Assembly (NCBI GenBank): GCA_022843955.1
Contig: JALHMQ010000009.1
Location: forward strand, 1-64,000
Direction: 5' to 3'
Source of the DNA: Burkholderiaceae bacterium
GTDB lineage: Bacteria; Pseudomonadota; Gammaproteobacteria; Burkholderiales; Burkholderiaceae_F
DNA length: 64,000 nt
Under the pieces are notes generated by a model. It saw nothing but the letters and a program-made list of their open reading frames with translations. It made no database searches and was not told where the DNA came from. Position 1 is the first letter of the stretch. Each line of letters opens with the position of its first letter. The position numbers and the translations under genes were made by a program. Shown piece by piece: positions 47,889 to 58,096 of the stretch.

Positions 47889-47912
47889 CCCACCCGCACG
47901 CGAAGGGCAACG

Positions 47913-49466
47913 ATGGGCCGCGCGGCGAGGCTGCTCCGCAACATCACCGCGAACTGGCTCGGATTCGCCGTCAACGCGCTCGTCACGCTGCTGCTCACGC
48001 CGTTTGTGCTGCAAACGCTGGGCGAAGCGCGCTATGGCATCTGGGTCATATCGTCAAGCATTGTCGGCTACTACGGGCTGCTCGACCTCGGCTTTCGCGG
48101 AAGCATCAACCAGTATCTGACGCGGCACCTGTCGGTGGGCGACCATGAGCGCGCCAGCGCCACCATGAGTACCGCGGTCGTGGCGCTCGGCTCCCTCGGC
48201 GGCTTGTTCGCGCTGCTCAGCGTTGCCACCGCGTTCGCCGCGCCACATGTCTGGAACTTCCCTGCCGGCATGGAGCGTGAGGCGTTCTGGTGCATCCTGA
48301 TTGTCGGCGCCACCGCGGCACTGCAGTTCGCGTTCTTCCCGTTCACCGCGGTGTTCGTGGCCACCCAGCGATTCGACATCGCCAACCTGATAGGCGTCAC
48401 GACCCGCATTGCGACCGCGGGCGCCGTCTATGCCGCGCTGTCCGGCGGACACGGCCTGATCGGCATCAGTGCGGCCACCTGCGCACTGTCGCTGGTGGAC
48501 TACGTGATTCGCTGGCGGGTGGCGCGACGCCTCGCGCCCCAGCTCGTGATCGAGCGGCGCCGCGCCAGCGTCGAGCAGTTCAAGGCACTTGCATCGTTCG
48601 GCGCTTGGACCTTCCTGATCGCGCTTAACGGATTCGTCTACCTGCACGCGCAGCCGCTGCTGATCGGTGCGTTGCTGCCGATCGCCGCCGTCGGCTACTA
48701 CGCGCTCGCCACCGGACTGCTGCAGCAGATCAACGGTGCAATCAGCCCGATCGGCCAGGTGATGTACCCGGTAGCGACCGCGCTGCACGCACAGGGCGAG
48801 CGCGACTCGATGCTGCGGCTGTACCACGACGGCTCGCGCCTGATGATGCTGGTGATGGTCCTCTCGGTCCTGGGCGCCGCCTTCTGGGCCGAGGACTTTT
48901 ACCGGCTCTGGGTTGGGGCGAAGTATGTGTCGGGCGAGCAGTATCCGTCGGTGGCACTGCTGCTGCAGATACTGCTGCTGTCGACCGCAACCAGCTACGT
49001 GTCGAACGTGGGCGGCCAGATCTTGATGGGCAGCGGGCGCGTGAAGCTGGTGGCACTGCTGCTGATCGGCGGGTCGATGGTCAACCTGCTGGTAAGCATC
49101 TTGCTGTTGCACTCGGTCGGCCTGGTCGGCGCCGCCATCGCCACCGTCCTCGCATCTTTGATGGTGGATCTGCTCGCGATGCCGATGGCAGTGTCGCGCA
49201 CGATCGGCCTGCCGGTCGCTTCCTTCCTGCGCCACGCCTGCCTGCGACCGCTGGCGGTCGCCGTCGTCGTGGCCAGTGCCTTTGCCGCACTCCGATTTGC
49301 CGCCGGCAGCGCCGAGACCTGGCGCGAGTTGCTGGCGCAGGGTGCACTGGCAGGCGCGATCGGATTGGCGATTATCGCGGTGCTCGGCATCACCTCCCAC
49401 GAGCGGCAGCGCTTCATCGTGCGCCCGCTGCTGCGGCTGCTGAGCCGCGCGGCGCGCACTGCATGA
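47913..49466 (+). CDS. polysaccharide flippase, Wzx/MATE type
   Basis: 517 residues, about 12-14 spans. N-terminal LGEARYGIWVISSSIVGYYGL near residue 32 is typical of oligosaccharide flippases (PST). It moves undecaprenyl-linked repeat units to the periplasm. The next gene (glycosyltransferase) starts 8 bp later. Confidence 0.88.
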   Translation: MGRAARLLRNITANWLGFAVNALVTLLLTPFVLQTLGEARYGIWVISSSIVGYYGLLDLGFRGSINQYLTRHLSVGDHERASATMSTAVVALGSLGGLFALLSVATAFAAPHVWNFPAGMEREAFWCILIVGATAALQFAFFPFTAVFVATQRFDIANLIGVTTRIATAGAVYAALSGGHGLIGISAATCALSLVDYVIRWRVARRLAPQLVIERRRASVEQFKALASFGAWTFLIALNGFVYLHAQPLLIGALLPIAAVGYYALATGLLQQINGAISPIGQVMYPVATALHAQGERDSMLRLYHDGSRLMMLVMVLSVLGAAFWAEDFYRLWVGAKYVSGEQYPSVALLLQILLLSTATSYVSNVGGQILMGSGRVKLVALLLIGGSMVNLLVSILLLHSVGLVGAAIATVLASLMVDLLAMPMAVSRTIGLPVASFLRHACLRPLAVAVVVASAFAALRFAAGSAETWRELLAQGALAGAIGLAIIAVLGITSHERQRFIVRPLLRLLSRAARTA

Positions 49467-49473
49467 GGCCTGC

Positions 49474-51156
49474 TTGAACAACGCGGGCGCGAGCGGCGCA
49501 GCGGCCTCGGTCGGCCCGGAGGTAATGGCCTTCCTGGCCGCCTGCAGCGCCGAGTACGACCGCCTTGCGCCCTTCACCGAGGTCCTGGCCCGGCGCGCTG
49601 GACCCGAGGCCGCACTGCAGTGGGCCGAGTGTCTGATCGGCTTCGCCGGGATGCACCACCCCGGCCGCTTCGACGACGGCACCGTAGAGAATCCACTGCT
49701 CGCCTGCGCGCGCGAATTGCCGACGCCACCTGAGTCGATCGGCCGCGCGCTGTCCACTGCCAACGGCGGCGCAGGCTCCCGGCGGCGGGTATTGCACGTC
49801 GCCACCACGTTGCAGGGCATCGGCGGACACACGCGCACGATGCTGCACTGGGCCGCCAAGGACGCCGGATCGGTCCACTCGGTGCTCGTCACCGCGCAAG
49901 GCCGGATCCCGCTCCACCCGGGCGTGGTCGAGGCGATCCACGCGTCGGGCGGCGAACTGGTGCAGCTCGACAGCGACGCGCCACTGGCGCTGCGCGCAGC
50001 CTGGCTGCGGCGCTACGCCGCCGAGCGCGCCGACATGGTGTTCCTGCATCTGTCGCCGGCAGACGTGGTCGCGGTGGCGGCGTTCGCCGCGCCCGGCGTG
50101 CCGGTGGCCCTGGTCAACCTGGCCGACCAGTGCTACTGGCTCGGCAACACCGTCGCCGACGTGGTGGTCCATCTGCGCGACGTCGGCGCGGGCACCAGCC
50201 GAGAACTTCGCAGCGTGCGCCGCCACGGGCTTCTTCCGATCCCGCTGAGCGAGGCGAGCGCGCGGCTCGACCGCAGCGCGGCACGCGCCGCGCTCGGGAT
50301 CCCGGCCTCGCAGACCGTGCTGCTCAGCGTGGGTCGCTCGCTGAAATACGCGCCCAGCCGACGCCACAACTTCTTCGCCACCGCGTGCCGGCTGCTCGAC
50401 CGCGCACCCGGCGCCCACCTGTACTTGGTCGGCGTACGGGCCGAGGATCACCGCCGCGCCGCCGGCTTCGTAGAGCACCCCCGGATGCATCTGGTGGGCC
50501 CGGTTCCCGACCCCGCCGCATATCAGTGCGCAGCCGACCTCTACCTCGAGGGGTTTCCGTTCGGGTCACAGACCGCGCTGCTGGAGTCTGTCTTGCCCGG
50601 CGTCCCGTGCGTGCTCGCGCACAGCCAGCTGACGCCCCTGCTGGCGACGCAGGACGTCGCGCTCGACGGGCTGGTGCAAAGCCCGTCGAGCGAGGACGCC
50701 TACATCGACGCGGCGCTCGCCCTGCTGGACGACTACGACCGGCGCCGAGCGACCGGCGCCGCGCTGCGCGAGCGGGTACTCACCCATCATGTCGGTCCCG
50801 GCTGGAACGAAGCGCTGGAAAGCGTCTACGCCGCACTGCAAGGCCATGCGCACGCCGCACAGCCAATCGTTGCCCGCCCGGCGCAGCAACGACTGGTGGA
50901 CCTCGCCATCAGCGAGTTCCATGCAACGCGGCTGCATGGAACCGATCTGGTAGTCGCCGCGCAGGCCGCGGCAGAGCAGGCCGTGTTCAGCACCGCCTTC
51001 CAGCTACGGCAGCGCGACCGCCATGCCGATGCGCTGGCCGTGCTGCGAATCGCCGCCAGCGAGTACGGCCCGCGCCGCCTGTACGCGCTGGAGGTCGCCA
51101 AGATCGGCGCGCAGTGGATCGCGCGCCGACGCCCGCCACCGGCGAGCCCAGCGTAA
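49474..51156 (+). CDS. glycosyltransferase with novel N-terminal region
   Basis: 560 residues from TTG. GT-B core: VLHVATTLQGIGGHTRTM near residue 110 and LLSVGRSLKYAPSRRHNF near residue 285, FGSQTALLESVLPGVP near residue 365. The first 100 residues (AALQWAECLIGFAGMHHPG) do not match a family I can name. Last gene of the rightward sugar operon. Acceptor unknown. Confidence 0.75.
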   Translation: MNNAGASGAAASVGPEVMAFLAACSAEYDRLAPFTEVLARRAGPEAALQWAECLIGFAGMHHPGRFDDGTVENPLLACARELPTPPESIGRALSTANGGAGSRRRVLHVATTLQGIGGHTRTMLHWAAKDAGSVHSVLVTAQGRIPLHPGVVEAIHASGGELVQLDSDAPLALRAAWLRRYAAERADMVFLHLSPADVVAVAAFAAPGVPVALVNLADQCYWLGNTVADVVVHLRDVGAGTSRELRSVRRHGLLPIPLSEASARLDRSAARAALGIPASQTVLLSVGRSLKYAPSRRHNFFATACRLLDRAPGAHLYLVGVRAEDHRRAAGFVEHPRMHLVGPVPDPAAYQCAADLYLEGFPFGSQTALLESVLPGVPCVLAHSQLTPLLATQDVALDGLVQSPSSEDAYIDAALALLDDYDRRRATGAALRERVLTHHVGPGWNEALESVYAALQGHAHAAQPIVARPAQQRLVDLAISEFHATRLHGTDLVVAAQAAAEQAVFSTAFQLRQRDRHADALAVLRIAASEYGPRRLYALEVAKIGAQWIARRRPPPASPA

Positions 51157-51243
51157 CGGCCTGCGGATCGCCGGCGGGCTTGATGGGCCAGTTGGGACGC
51201 GGTGCGCGCCCGCGCCCAAGCGCGGGGGTTGCCGGGCACGCGG

Positions 51244-52434
51244 TCAAGCGACCTGCGCCGCGGTGGTCGCCGCCAGCGTGGGCGGCGCCAGGCCGAGAAC
51301 GCGCAGGTAGTTGCCGGCGCAGACCGACCAGGTGAAGTCGCGCTCGATCCGGCGGCGAAAGGCGTCGGCGCGCGAGCGGGCGGTCGCAGGGTCGGCCAGC
51401 AACTCGGCCAGCACTCGCGCACAGCCGGCCGCATCGTCGCTCTCGAACATGCGGCCAGTCGGGCCGTCCTCGATCAGTTCGTCGTGCCCGATGATGCGCG
51501 ACACCGCCAGCGGCGTTCCCACCGCGCCCGCTTCGATCACGGCCAGCGGCAGGCCTTCGGCGCGCGCGGTCTGCACCACGGCCAGTGCGCTCGCCATCAA
51601 GTGCGCGGTTTCCACCACGCCGAGCGACACCAGGCAGTGCACCCGCTCCGCGAGGCCGAGGCGCGCCGCTTCGGCAAGCAGCGGCAACCGCTCGGGGCCG
51701 TCGGCGCCGGCGAAGCACAGGTGGAGCGCCGGGTTAGCCGCTGCGATACGGGCGAACGCGTCGAGCAGGCAGCGGGGGTTCTTGCGGGGGATGTACGAGC
51801 CGACGCTCAGCAGGAACGGCGTCGGCATCGCCGCGACCGCGATTGAAGGAGACGACGCCCCGGGCCTGAAGACCTGCTGATCGACGCCGTTGTAGACCAC
51901 GCTCACGCGGGCCAGCGGCAAATCGAACGCGGCGGACACCTTGTGCGCCAGGCCGTGCGAGACCGCCACCAGCGCGTCGGCATTCGCGAACATCAGCCGG
52001 TAAGTGAGGCGGCGCACCCGATCCGCCGGCGGCTTCGCGTCTTCGCCGTGAAACGACAACACCAGACGGCCGCGGTACAGCCCGAGCCGCTTGAGGATCG
52101 CCACGCCGAACGCGGCATCGGTCACGTAGTGGAAGTTGGCGACGGCCACGTTGCGCGACACTAGCAGGCGGCGCAGCCGCGCCAGCCGCACCGGCAGCGC
52201 AAGCAGCGCGCGCACGCGCGCGCCGATGCCGGCAGCGCCGATCAGCCCGAACTGGAACGGCAGGTCGCCGTCGGCTAAGTGCGGCTCGAACGCCCCCCAG
52301 GTGTCGATCGCGATCAGCGGCGCCAGCGGGGTCTCGACGCGAAGCGTCGCGGCGAGACTCTTGACCACGATGTTGACGCCGCCGGCGTGATGCGACGCCC
52401 AGGGAATCACGAAGAGATAGGTCGAGGGTTGCAT
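51244..52434 (-). CDS. GT4-family glycosyltransferase
   Basis: 396 residues, leftward. N-terminal acceptor domain with HHAGGVNIVVKSLA, C-terminal GT4 features (LSVGSYIPRKNPRCLLDAF; AEGLPLAVIEAGAVGTPL, with the EAGAVG variant of the EX7E motif). Convergent with the rightward operon. Likely adds a sugar to the EPS repeat. No signal peptide. Confidence 0.88.
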   Translation of the reverse strand: MQPSTYLFVIPWASHHAGGVNIVVKSLAATLRVETPLAPLIAIDTWGAFEPHLADGDLPFQFGLIGAAGIGARVRALLALPVRLARLRRLLVSRNVAVANFHYVTDAAFGVAILKRLGLYRGRLVLSFHGEDAKPPADRVRRLTYRLMFANADALVAVSHGLAHKVSAAFDLPLARVSVVYNGVDQQVFRPGASSPSIAVAAMPTPFLLSVGSYIPRKNPRCLLDAFARIAAANPALHLCFAGADGPERLPLLAEAARLGLAERVHCLVSLGVVETAHLMASALAVVQTARAEGLPLAVIEAGAVGTPLAVSRIIGHDELIEDGPTGRMFESDDAAGCARVLAELLADPATARSRADAFRRRIERDFTWSVCAGNYLRVLGLAPPTLAATTAAQVA

Positions 52435-52500
52435 CGGCCCATCATAAGGAAACGGCCACCGCGGGCCGCGGTCAGCATATGCCGCCCGCGGCCGCTGCCA

Positions 52501-55500
52501 TCAAGGCGCGGTGAGTACGACGTCGACCCAGTAGTTCGCGTTGTTGAACGAGTTCGTCGGGAACGCGCTCACGCCGGAGTAGCGATAGACGCCGTTGCCG
52601 CCGACCGCGGCGCCCGCCGGACCGGACAGGACCGTGCCGGTGACGCCACTGTTGAAGAAGCCGGGCGTCGCGGCGTAATTGCCCACCGGTGCAAAGTACG
52701 ACACCACGTACAGGGTGTCTGCTGCAACCGGAACTGGCGTTGCCAGTTCGACCTGCTGCCAGCCACTGGCTGTTTCGGCAGTAAAGGTCGCCGAGGCCAA
52801 CAGTTCGCCGCTGGCACTCCACAGATTGCCGACATGCGGCCCGTTGTTGCCGGGACCCTTGTAGAACCGGATCGCGGTGATAAAGCCGGGCAGTCGCGAT
52901 GAGAATTTCATTCCCACCTCGACGGCCGACGGGTCGGCAACGGCCGGCACCGCCGGTACCGCAGTCGCTGCGAACAGCGTCGTGGTGTTGCCGACGCTGA
53001 TGGTGGCACTCGCGTCGGCGGTAAGGCCGAGCGACGAGGTTGCGCGATACGTGAAGCTGTCCGTGCCCGTGAATCCGGCATTGGGCTGGTAACTGAACGA
53101 ACCATCCGGATTCAAGGTGAGGCTGCCGTTGAGCGGCCCGGAGACCAGCGAGGCTGCAGGCGCCGTCTGGACACCGGCGACCGAGTCGTTGGCCAGCACG
53201 CCGGGCGCCGCCACGCCAAGCGTCTCGCCGCGGAACACCGTGTACGCGTCGGCGGCGGCGGTCACCTGGCCGGGCAGGACATCGCTTTCGAAGATCACGT
53301 CAACCCAGTAATTGCTGGCGTTGAAGCTCTCGGCCGGGAAGCCGGTGGTGGCGCCATACCGGTAGATGCCGTTGCCACCGCTCTCGCCCGACGAGGGCGC
53401 GGTCAGGAAGCCGCCCGATACGGCGCTGGCAAAGAAGGCCGGCGTGAACGCGTAGCCGCCGCTCGGGGTGAAGTACGAGACCACATAGGTGGTGCCGGCC
53501 GCCAGCGGGGCGGGCACCGGGAACATCACCTCCTGCCATCCGGTCGAGCTGTTCGGCGCGGGATTGGCGCGCGCGAGCAACTGGCCCGACAAGGACCAAA
53601 GATTGACGATGTGCGGACCCGGGTTGTTCGGACCCTTGAAGAAGCGAGCGCCAATGGCCCGCCCCGATGCGCTGGCGCGGAACTTCATTCCGAGTTCCAG
53701 CGCGCTGACGTCGTTGGCGGACGCGACAGCGGGTACGGCGGTGCTGGCGAACACGGTGCCGGCGTTCAGCACGTTGAGAGCGACCACGGCGGTCGCCGAT
53801 GCGCCGCTGCCCGAGGTGGCGCGGTAGGTGAACGAGTCGTTGCCGATATAGCCGTTGTTCGGCGTATAGACAAAGCCGCCGTCCGGACTGAGCGCCAAGG
53901 TGCCGCGTGCCGGCGGAGCGACGAGTGCTAGGGTGAGCGGAGCACCGATCGCCTCAGGCAGGTCGTTGGCGAATACGCCGGGCGCCGGCACCGTGAGCGG
54001 CTGGTTGCGGAATACCGTGTACGCATCGTTGCCGGCCACCACGACGCCGGGCGGGAGGCTGGTCTCGAACACCACGTCGACCCAGTAATTGGGAGCACCG
54101 AACGTCTCTGTCGGGAAGCGGGTGGTGGTGCCGTACGAGTACACGCCGTTGCCGCCGGCCTCAGCCGCCGACGGCACCCGGATGGGCGACATGTCGCGCG
54201 CCGCGATGAAGTAGTCACTGGTGGCGGAGTAGCGGCCCTGCGGCGCGAAGTAGGACGCCACGTAGGTCGTGTTCGAGTTGACGAACACCGGCCGCTCGAA
54301 GCGGGCCTGCTGCCAGCCTGATGCGGTCTCGCCGGTGAACGTCACGCGCGAGAGCAACTGACCAGTGGCCGTCCATAGGCTTCCCGTGTGCGTGCCGCCA
54401 TTGCCGGTGCCCTTGAAGAAGCGGATCCCCGTCACGTACCCGGGGCGGGTGACGGTGAACTTCACGCCCACTTCCACGCTGCTCGGATCGTTCAGCGATG
54501 ACACCGCTGGTGCCATTGACGGCGTGAAGATGCTGCAGGGACACACGCGCGGCGTGACGTTGATGCTGACCTGCGCCGGCGCCGACTGGATGTTGCCGCT
54601 GTCGTCGATCGCACGCACCTGCACCGTGAACAACCCTTCGGTCGGCGCAACCCACGCGAACGACCAGTTGCCGCGACCGGTGGCCGCGCTCCAGGTAAGG
54701 CCGCCATTGGCCGATACCTCGACCCCGGCGACTACCCCGCCGGTGTCGGCGGCGGTGCCGGAGAGCGTGACGGTGGTTCCAGCCGACACCGAGGTGCCGT
54801 TGGCCGGCGCGGCGATGTTGACCACTGGCGGCACCGAGTCGAGCGAGGCGCTGGCCGCAATCAGGCCGGGCTGCATGCTGTACGGCTGCGCGCCCATGTC
54901 GGCAAACAGGTTCACTGTTGCCTGCTGCACGCGCGGATCGGCCGGCGGGCCGGCGCCGTCATGCGATGCGTCAAGTCCCCAGGACCAGCGCGTGGTGCCG
55001 GCGCCAAACACCAGCGCGCCGCTGGCATGCCGGTACAGCGTCAGGTAGTGCGTGACGGTGCCCGGGGCCACCGTGCTGCCGAAGTCGACCAGCATCTCCG
55101 GCACGTTGTAAGTGGCGCGCGACAGCCTGACCAGGCCAGCCGGGCGAAAGCCGTTGTCGACATCGGTATCCCACTCGAATCCGAGCAGGCCGGGCACTAG
55201 TGAAGTCACCTGCCCGCTGGCCTGGTTCTGCAGTCCGGTATTGCGCCACAGCCGCATCCGGCCCTCTTCGGCCGGGACCTGGATGGTGTAGTCCGCTGTG
55301 CTGGAGTCGGTGCAACAGTTGACGAGCCAGAACGTGCCCTGCAGCGCGTTCTCGGGCCGGCCGCCATCGGACGGCGGGCTGAAGCGCGGGTCGCGCCAGG
55401 TGCCGGTCCAGGTGGGCGAAGGATCGATCTTGGCGTTGGCGCGCGTCTCCTTGTAGACGACCAGCGTGCGGTTGGGCGTGTTGCTGCCGTCGATGCTGCT

Positions 55501-56529
55501 TTCCCAGCGCGTCTTCCAGTAGATCGAATTGCCGCTGAAGAACGCCAAGTGCACGCCGGCATCGCGCGCGGCTTCCACGTTGGCGCGTTGCGCGCCAGAC
55601 CAGTACTCGTCGTGACCGACCGACAGAAACACCTTGTGGTTGCGGATGAGAGCGCCGCGCCGGTCGGAGTCGATACCTGTCGTATAGGAGACGTCGTAGC
55701 CGTTGGCCTCGAGCCAGCGGACCATTGGGTACTCATTGACGAAGAACGCGTGCCAGGGATCGCCGCGTTCCTGCAGCGGGCGGTTGTAACTCACCTTATA
55801 CGCACCCCATGCAGCGGGACTGCCGGTGTACAGGCTGTTGCCGCCGTAGGTGTTGTAGGCCTGCCAAGTCGTGTCGGACGTCTGGAAAAGCAGGTCGGAT
55901 CGACTGGCGTCGTCGCGCACCACAAACTTGATGTGGCTGGACCCGCCGGTGTCGGGCCGCGTGAGCTTTGCCACATAGACACCCGACACCGCATTGGCCG
56001 GGATGCTCCAGGTCGCGGACACTGCCCAGTTCCCGCAATCCACCAGCCCGGTGCTGGTGTCGCTCAGACATGGCGGCTGCGTTTGCGGCAGCGTGGCCGA
56101 CGGCACCACGGTGGCCACCCTGCGCGCGCCGGCGCCACCGTAGTAACCGATCCGATAGATCGCGATTGAGTACCCGCGGGCATTGGTGTTGATCTTGAAC
56201 GCCGCCGTCTGGCCGCGATTGAAGCTGATGTCGACCGCGTAGCCCTGGATGCTGGGATCGCCATTGCCGGCGACATCCCATTCGCTCGACGGCGTGCCAG
56301 CGAGGCAATTCTCGGCGACGACCGGGTTGGCCGGCGCGGCGCATGCCGCTGCAGCGCTGACTTCCATCCGCGACACCCGCTGGTCGTCGGATGCGGGTGC
56401 CTGCACCGGGAAGTTCCCGTCGGCAGGCTGATCGGTACCGCCGCCGCAAGCGGCAAGGAGCGCAATCAACAACACCGATGCCAGCGCCACGGCGGGCGAC
56501 GGACGAAACAATGATGGGTGCGCGCGCAT
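52501..56529 (-). CDS. large DUF6605/DUF4082 lipoprotein
   Basis: 1,342 residues from ATG at 56529; the frame is open for 85 more codons, but the signal (LASVLLIALLAACGGG, lipobox LAAC) begins here. Domains by position: N,N-dimethylformamidase beta-like (DUF6605) about 75-550 (VFLSVGHDEYWSGAQRANVE); Ig-like 565-660; three DUF4082 domains at about 665-825, 920-1085 and 1180-1342, separated by two cadherin-like Ig domains (833-915, 1091-1175; APGVLANDS pattern). Each DUF4082 ends GNGxYxY...NYWVDVVF. Secreted or surface protein, function unknown. Confidence 0.85.
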   Translation of the reverse strand: MRAHPSLFRPSPAVALASVLLIALLAACGGGTDQPADGNFPVQAPASDDQRVSRMEVSAAAACAAPANPVVAENCLAGTPSSEWDVAGNGDPSIQGYAVDISFNRGQTAAFKINTNARGYSIAIYRIGYYGGAGARRVATVVPSATLPQTQPPCLSDTSTGLVDCGNWAVSATWSIPANAVSGVYVAKLTRPDTGGSSHIKFVVRDDASRSDLLFQTSDTTWQAYNTYGGNSLYTGSPAAWGAYKVSYNRPLQERGDPWHAFFVNEYPMVRWLEANGYDVSYTTGIDSDRRGALIRNHKVFLSVGHDEYWSGAQRANVEAARDAGVHLAFFSGNSIYWKTRWESSIDGSNTPNRTLVVYKETRANAKIDPSPTWTGTWRDPRFSPPSDGGRPENALQGTFWLVNCCTDSSTADYTIQVPAEEGRMRLWRNTGLQNQASGQVTSLVPGLLGFEWDTDVDNGFRPAGLVRLSRATYNVPEMLVDFGSTVAPGTVTHYLTLYRHASGALVFGAGTTRWSWGLDASHDGAGPPADPRVQQATVNLFADMGAQPYSMQPGLIAASASLDSVPPVVNIAAPANGTSVSAGTTVTLSGTAADTGGVVAGVEVSANGGLTWSAATGRGNWSFAWVAPTEGLFTVQVRAIDDSGNIQSAPAQVSINVTPRVCPCSIFTPSMAPAVSSLNDPSSVEVGVKFTVTRPGYVTGIRFFKGTGNGGTHTGSLWTATGQLLSRVTFTGETASGWQQARFERPVFVNSNTTYVASYFAPQGRYSATSDYFIAARDMSPIRVPSAAEAGGNGVYSYGTTTRFPTETFGAPNYWVDVVFETSLPPGVVVAGNDAYTVFRNQPLTVPAPGVFANDLPEAIGAPLTLALVAPPARGTLALSPDGGFVYTPNNGYIGNDSFTYRATSGSGASATAVVALNVLNAGTVFASTAVPAVASANDVSALELGMKFRASASGRAIGARFFKGPNNPGPHIVNLWSLSGQLLARANPAPNSSTGWQEVMFPVPAPLAAGTTYVVSYFTPSGGYAFTPAFFASAVSGGFLTAPSSGESGGNGIYRYGATTGFPAESFNASNYWVDVIFESDVLPGQVTAAADAYTVFRGETLGVAAPGVLANDSVAGVQTAPAASLVSGPLNGSLTLNPDGSFSYQPNAGFTGTDSFTYRATSSLGLTADASATISVGNTTTLFAATAVPAVPAVADPSAVEVGMKFSSRLPGFITAIRFYKGPGNNGPHVGNLWSASGELLASATFTAETASGWQQVELATPVPVAADTLYVVSYFAPVGNYAATPGFFNSGVTGTVLSGPAGAAVGGNGVYRYSGVSAFPTNSFNNANYWVDVVLTAP

Positions 56530-56851
56530 GGATGTGCTCTTGTTTGGTTCTCCGGGCGGGCGGAATGCTCGGCCCGGTTCCCCGCAAACACGGGATGACG
56601 CAAGGTTGCAAGAACTAATCCAACGGGCAACAAGCCCATGAAATCCAGTAGTTACGCCGCTCGCGCCGACGAGCGATGAACAGGATGTAAAGAAATTCGA
56701 CATGTGGACGGTGGCATTCCGGAAGCGTCTTCGAGCACAAAGAATGGGACAGGACGTCGGCGCAGTCGCCGCAATCCGCCGCACTTCCGACCATGAATAC
56801 GCTGGCTTGACGGCGTCGGTTCGAAGGCGGGCCGCCTCGCCCGTGCAGGCG
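56530..56851. other. intergenic region, 322 bp
   Basis: Between the lipoprotein start and the decarboxylase stop. No gene is supported; the upstream open frame from 56530 to 56784 is accidental. It holds a sigma-54-like site at 56606-56623 (listed). Confidence 0.5.
56606..56623 (-). promoter_or_regulatory. candidate sigma-54 promoter for the DUF4082 lipoprotein
   Basis: Read leftward: TTGGATTAGTTCTTGCAA. GG and GC are ten bases apart and the -12 box TTGCA is perfect; the -24 box is TGGAT instead of TGGCA. It lies about 77 bp before the ATG at 56529. PrsR in this window is a sigma-54 activator. Confidence 0.35.
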
Positions 56852-58096
56852 CTAAACCAACACTTCCCGCGGCGCCGGATGACCGAGGAACAGGTGCGGG
56901 CTCGCCGTGTAGCCGTAGGCGCCCGACTGGAACACGACCACGAGGTCGCCTTCGTCGGCGCGTGCCAAGTCCATTTTTTCGCCCAGCAGATCGAGCGGCG
57001 TGCAGAGCGGGCCGACCACCGAGGCCTGCTCGCGCTCGCCGCCTGCTACGCGGGTGCCGATCACCACGGGATAGTTCTTGCGGATCACCTGCCCAAAGTT
57101 TCCTGAGGCGGCCAGGTGATGATGCAGCCCGCCATCGGTCACCAGAAACACCTGCCCGCGCGACAACTTGCGGTCCACCACGCGGCACACGTAAAGGCCG
57201 GCCTCGGCCACGATGAAGCGACCCAGCTCGACCACAAGCGCCGCCTGCGGCATCGAAGTACGGGCCGCGTCAACCAGCGAATGCAGGTTGTCACTGATCG
57301 GCGCCAAGTCGAGTGGCTGCTCGCCAGGGAAGTACGGGATGCCGAAACCGCCGCCGATGTTCAGCGTTCGCACCGGTGCCGGCGCGTGCCCCGCCAGCTC
57401 GACTGCCAGATCGAACGCCTTGCGCTGCGACTCGCAGATGGACTCGGCGCGCAGATTCTGCGAGCCGGAGAAGATATGAAATCCTTCGAAACAAAGGTCC
57501 AGCCGCCCGATCTCGCTCAGCAACGCGGGAACCGCTTCGGCGTCAATGCCGAACTGCTTGGCCCCGCCGCCCATCTTCATGCCCGATGATTTCAGCTCGA
57601 ATGACGGATTCACACGCACAGCAACCCGCGGCCGGATGCCGAGCGCGGCGCCGATGCGCGCCAGTTCGCGGATCTCGCGCGGCGACTCCGCATTGAGCAG
57701 CACGCGCGCGGCCACCGCCTGCTCCAGTTCCACGACCGACTTGCCCGGTCCGGCGAAACTGATGTCGGCCGGCGGCATGCCGGCATCAAGCGCCACGCGC
57801 AGCTCGCGACCGGAGGCGACATCGAGGCCATCCACCTGCGGAGCGACGTACGACACCAGCGCCGGCATCGGGTTGGCCTTGATCGCGTAGTGCAACTCGA
57901 TCTCGGGCGGCAGCGCTCGCCGCAGCAGCGCGATGCGATCAGCCAGCCGCGCGCGGTCGTATGCGTAAAAGGGCGTGCTGCCCACCCGCGCCGCCAGTTG
58001 CGGCAGTGGCAGCCCGCCCACGATCAGCGTGTCGTCCTGCAGCGGCCAGTGCGCCAACGCGGGGTGCCGCTGCGTTGCGGTCGTCGGCGTACTCAT
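56852..58096 (-). CDS. PLP-dependent decarboxylase, exosortase A system-associated
   Basis: 414 residues. Fold-type III: PLP lysine at residue 73 (HYAIKANPMPALV), the HIFSGSQ and GGGFGIPYF motifs, and a C-terminal GAYGYTASPHLFLGHP. Relative of diaminopimelate/ornithine decarboxylases, but the version beside the acyl-CoA ligase and acyl carrier protein is the exosortase A-associated group (TIGR03099). Overlaps the ligase stop (ATGA). Confidence 0.9.
   Translation of the reverse strand: MSTPTTATQRHPALAHWPLQDDTLIVGGLPLPQLAARVGSTPFYAYDRARLADRIALLRRALPPEIELHYAIKANPMPALVSYVAPQVDGLDVASGRELRVALDAGMPPADISFAGPGKSVVELEQAVAARVLLNAESPREIRELARIGAALGIRPRVAVRVNPSFELKSSGMKMGGGAKQFGIDAEAVPALLSEIGRLDLCFEGFHIFSGSQNLRAESICESQRKAFDLAVELAGHAPAPVRTLNIGGGFGIPYFPGEQPLDLAPISDNLHSLVDAARTSMPQAALVVELGRFIVAEAGLYVCRVVDRKLSRGQVFLVTDGGLHHHLAASGNFGQVIRKNYPVVIGTRVAGGEREQASVVGPLCTPLDLLGEKMDLARADEGDLVVVFQSGAYGYTASPHLFLGHPAPREVLV

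Noticed and set aside
56530-56784. 85-codon extension of the DUF4082 protein
   Set aside because: It would bury the lipoprotein signal; ATG at 56529 begins it directly.
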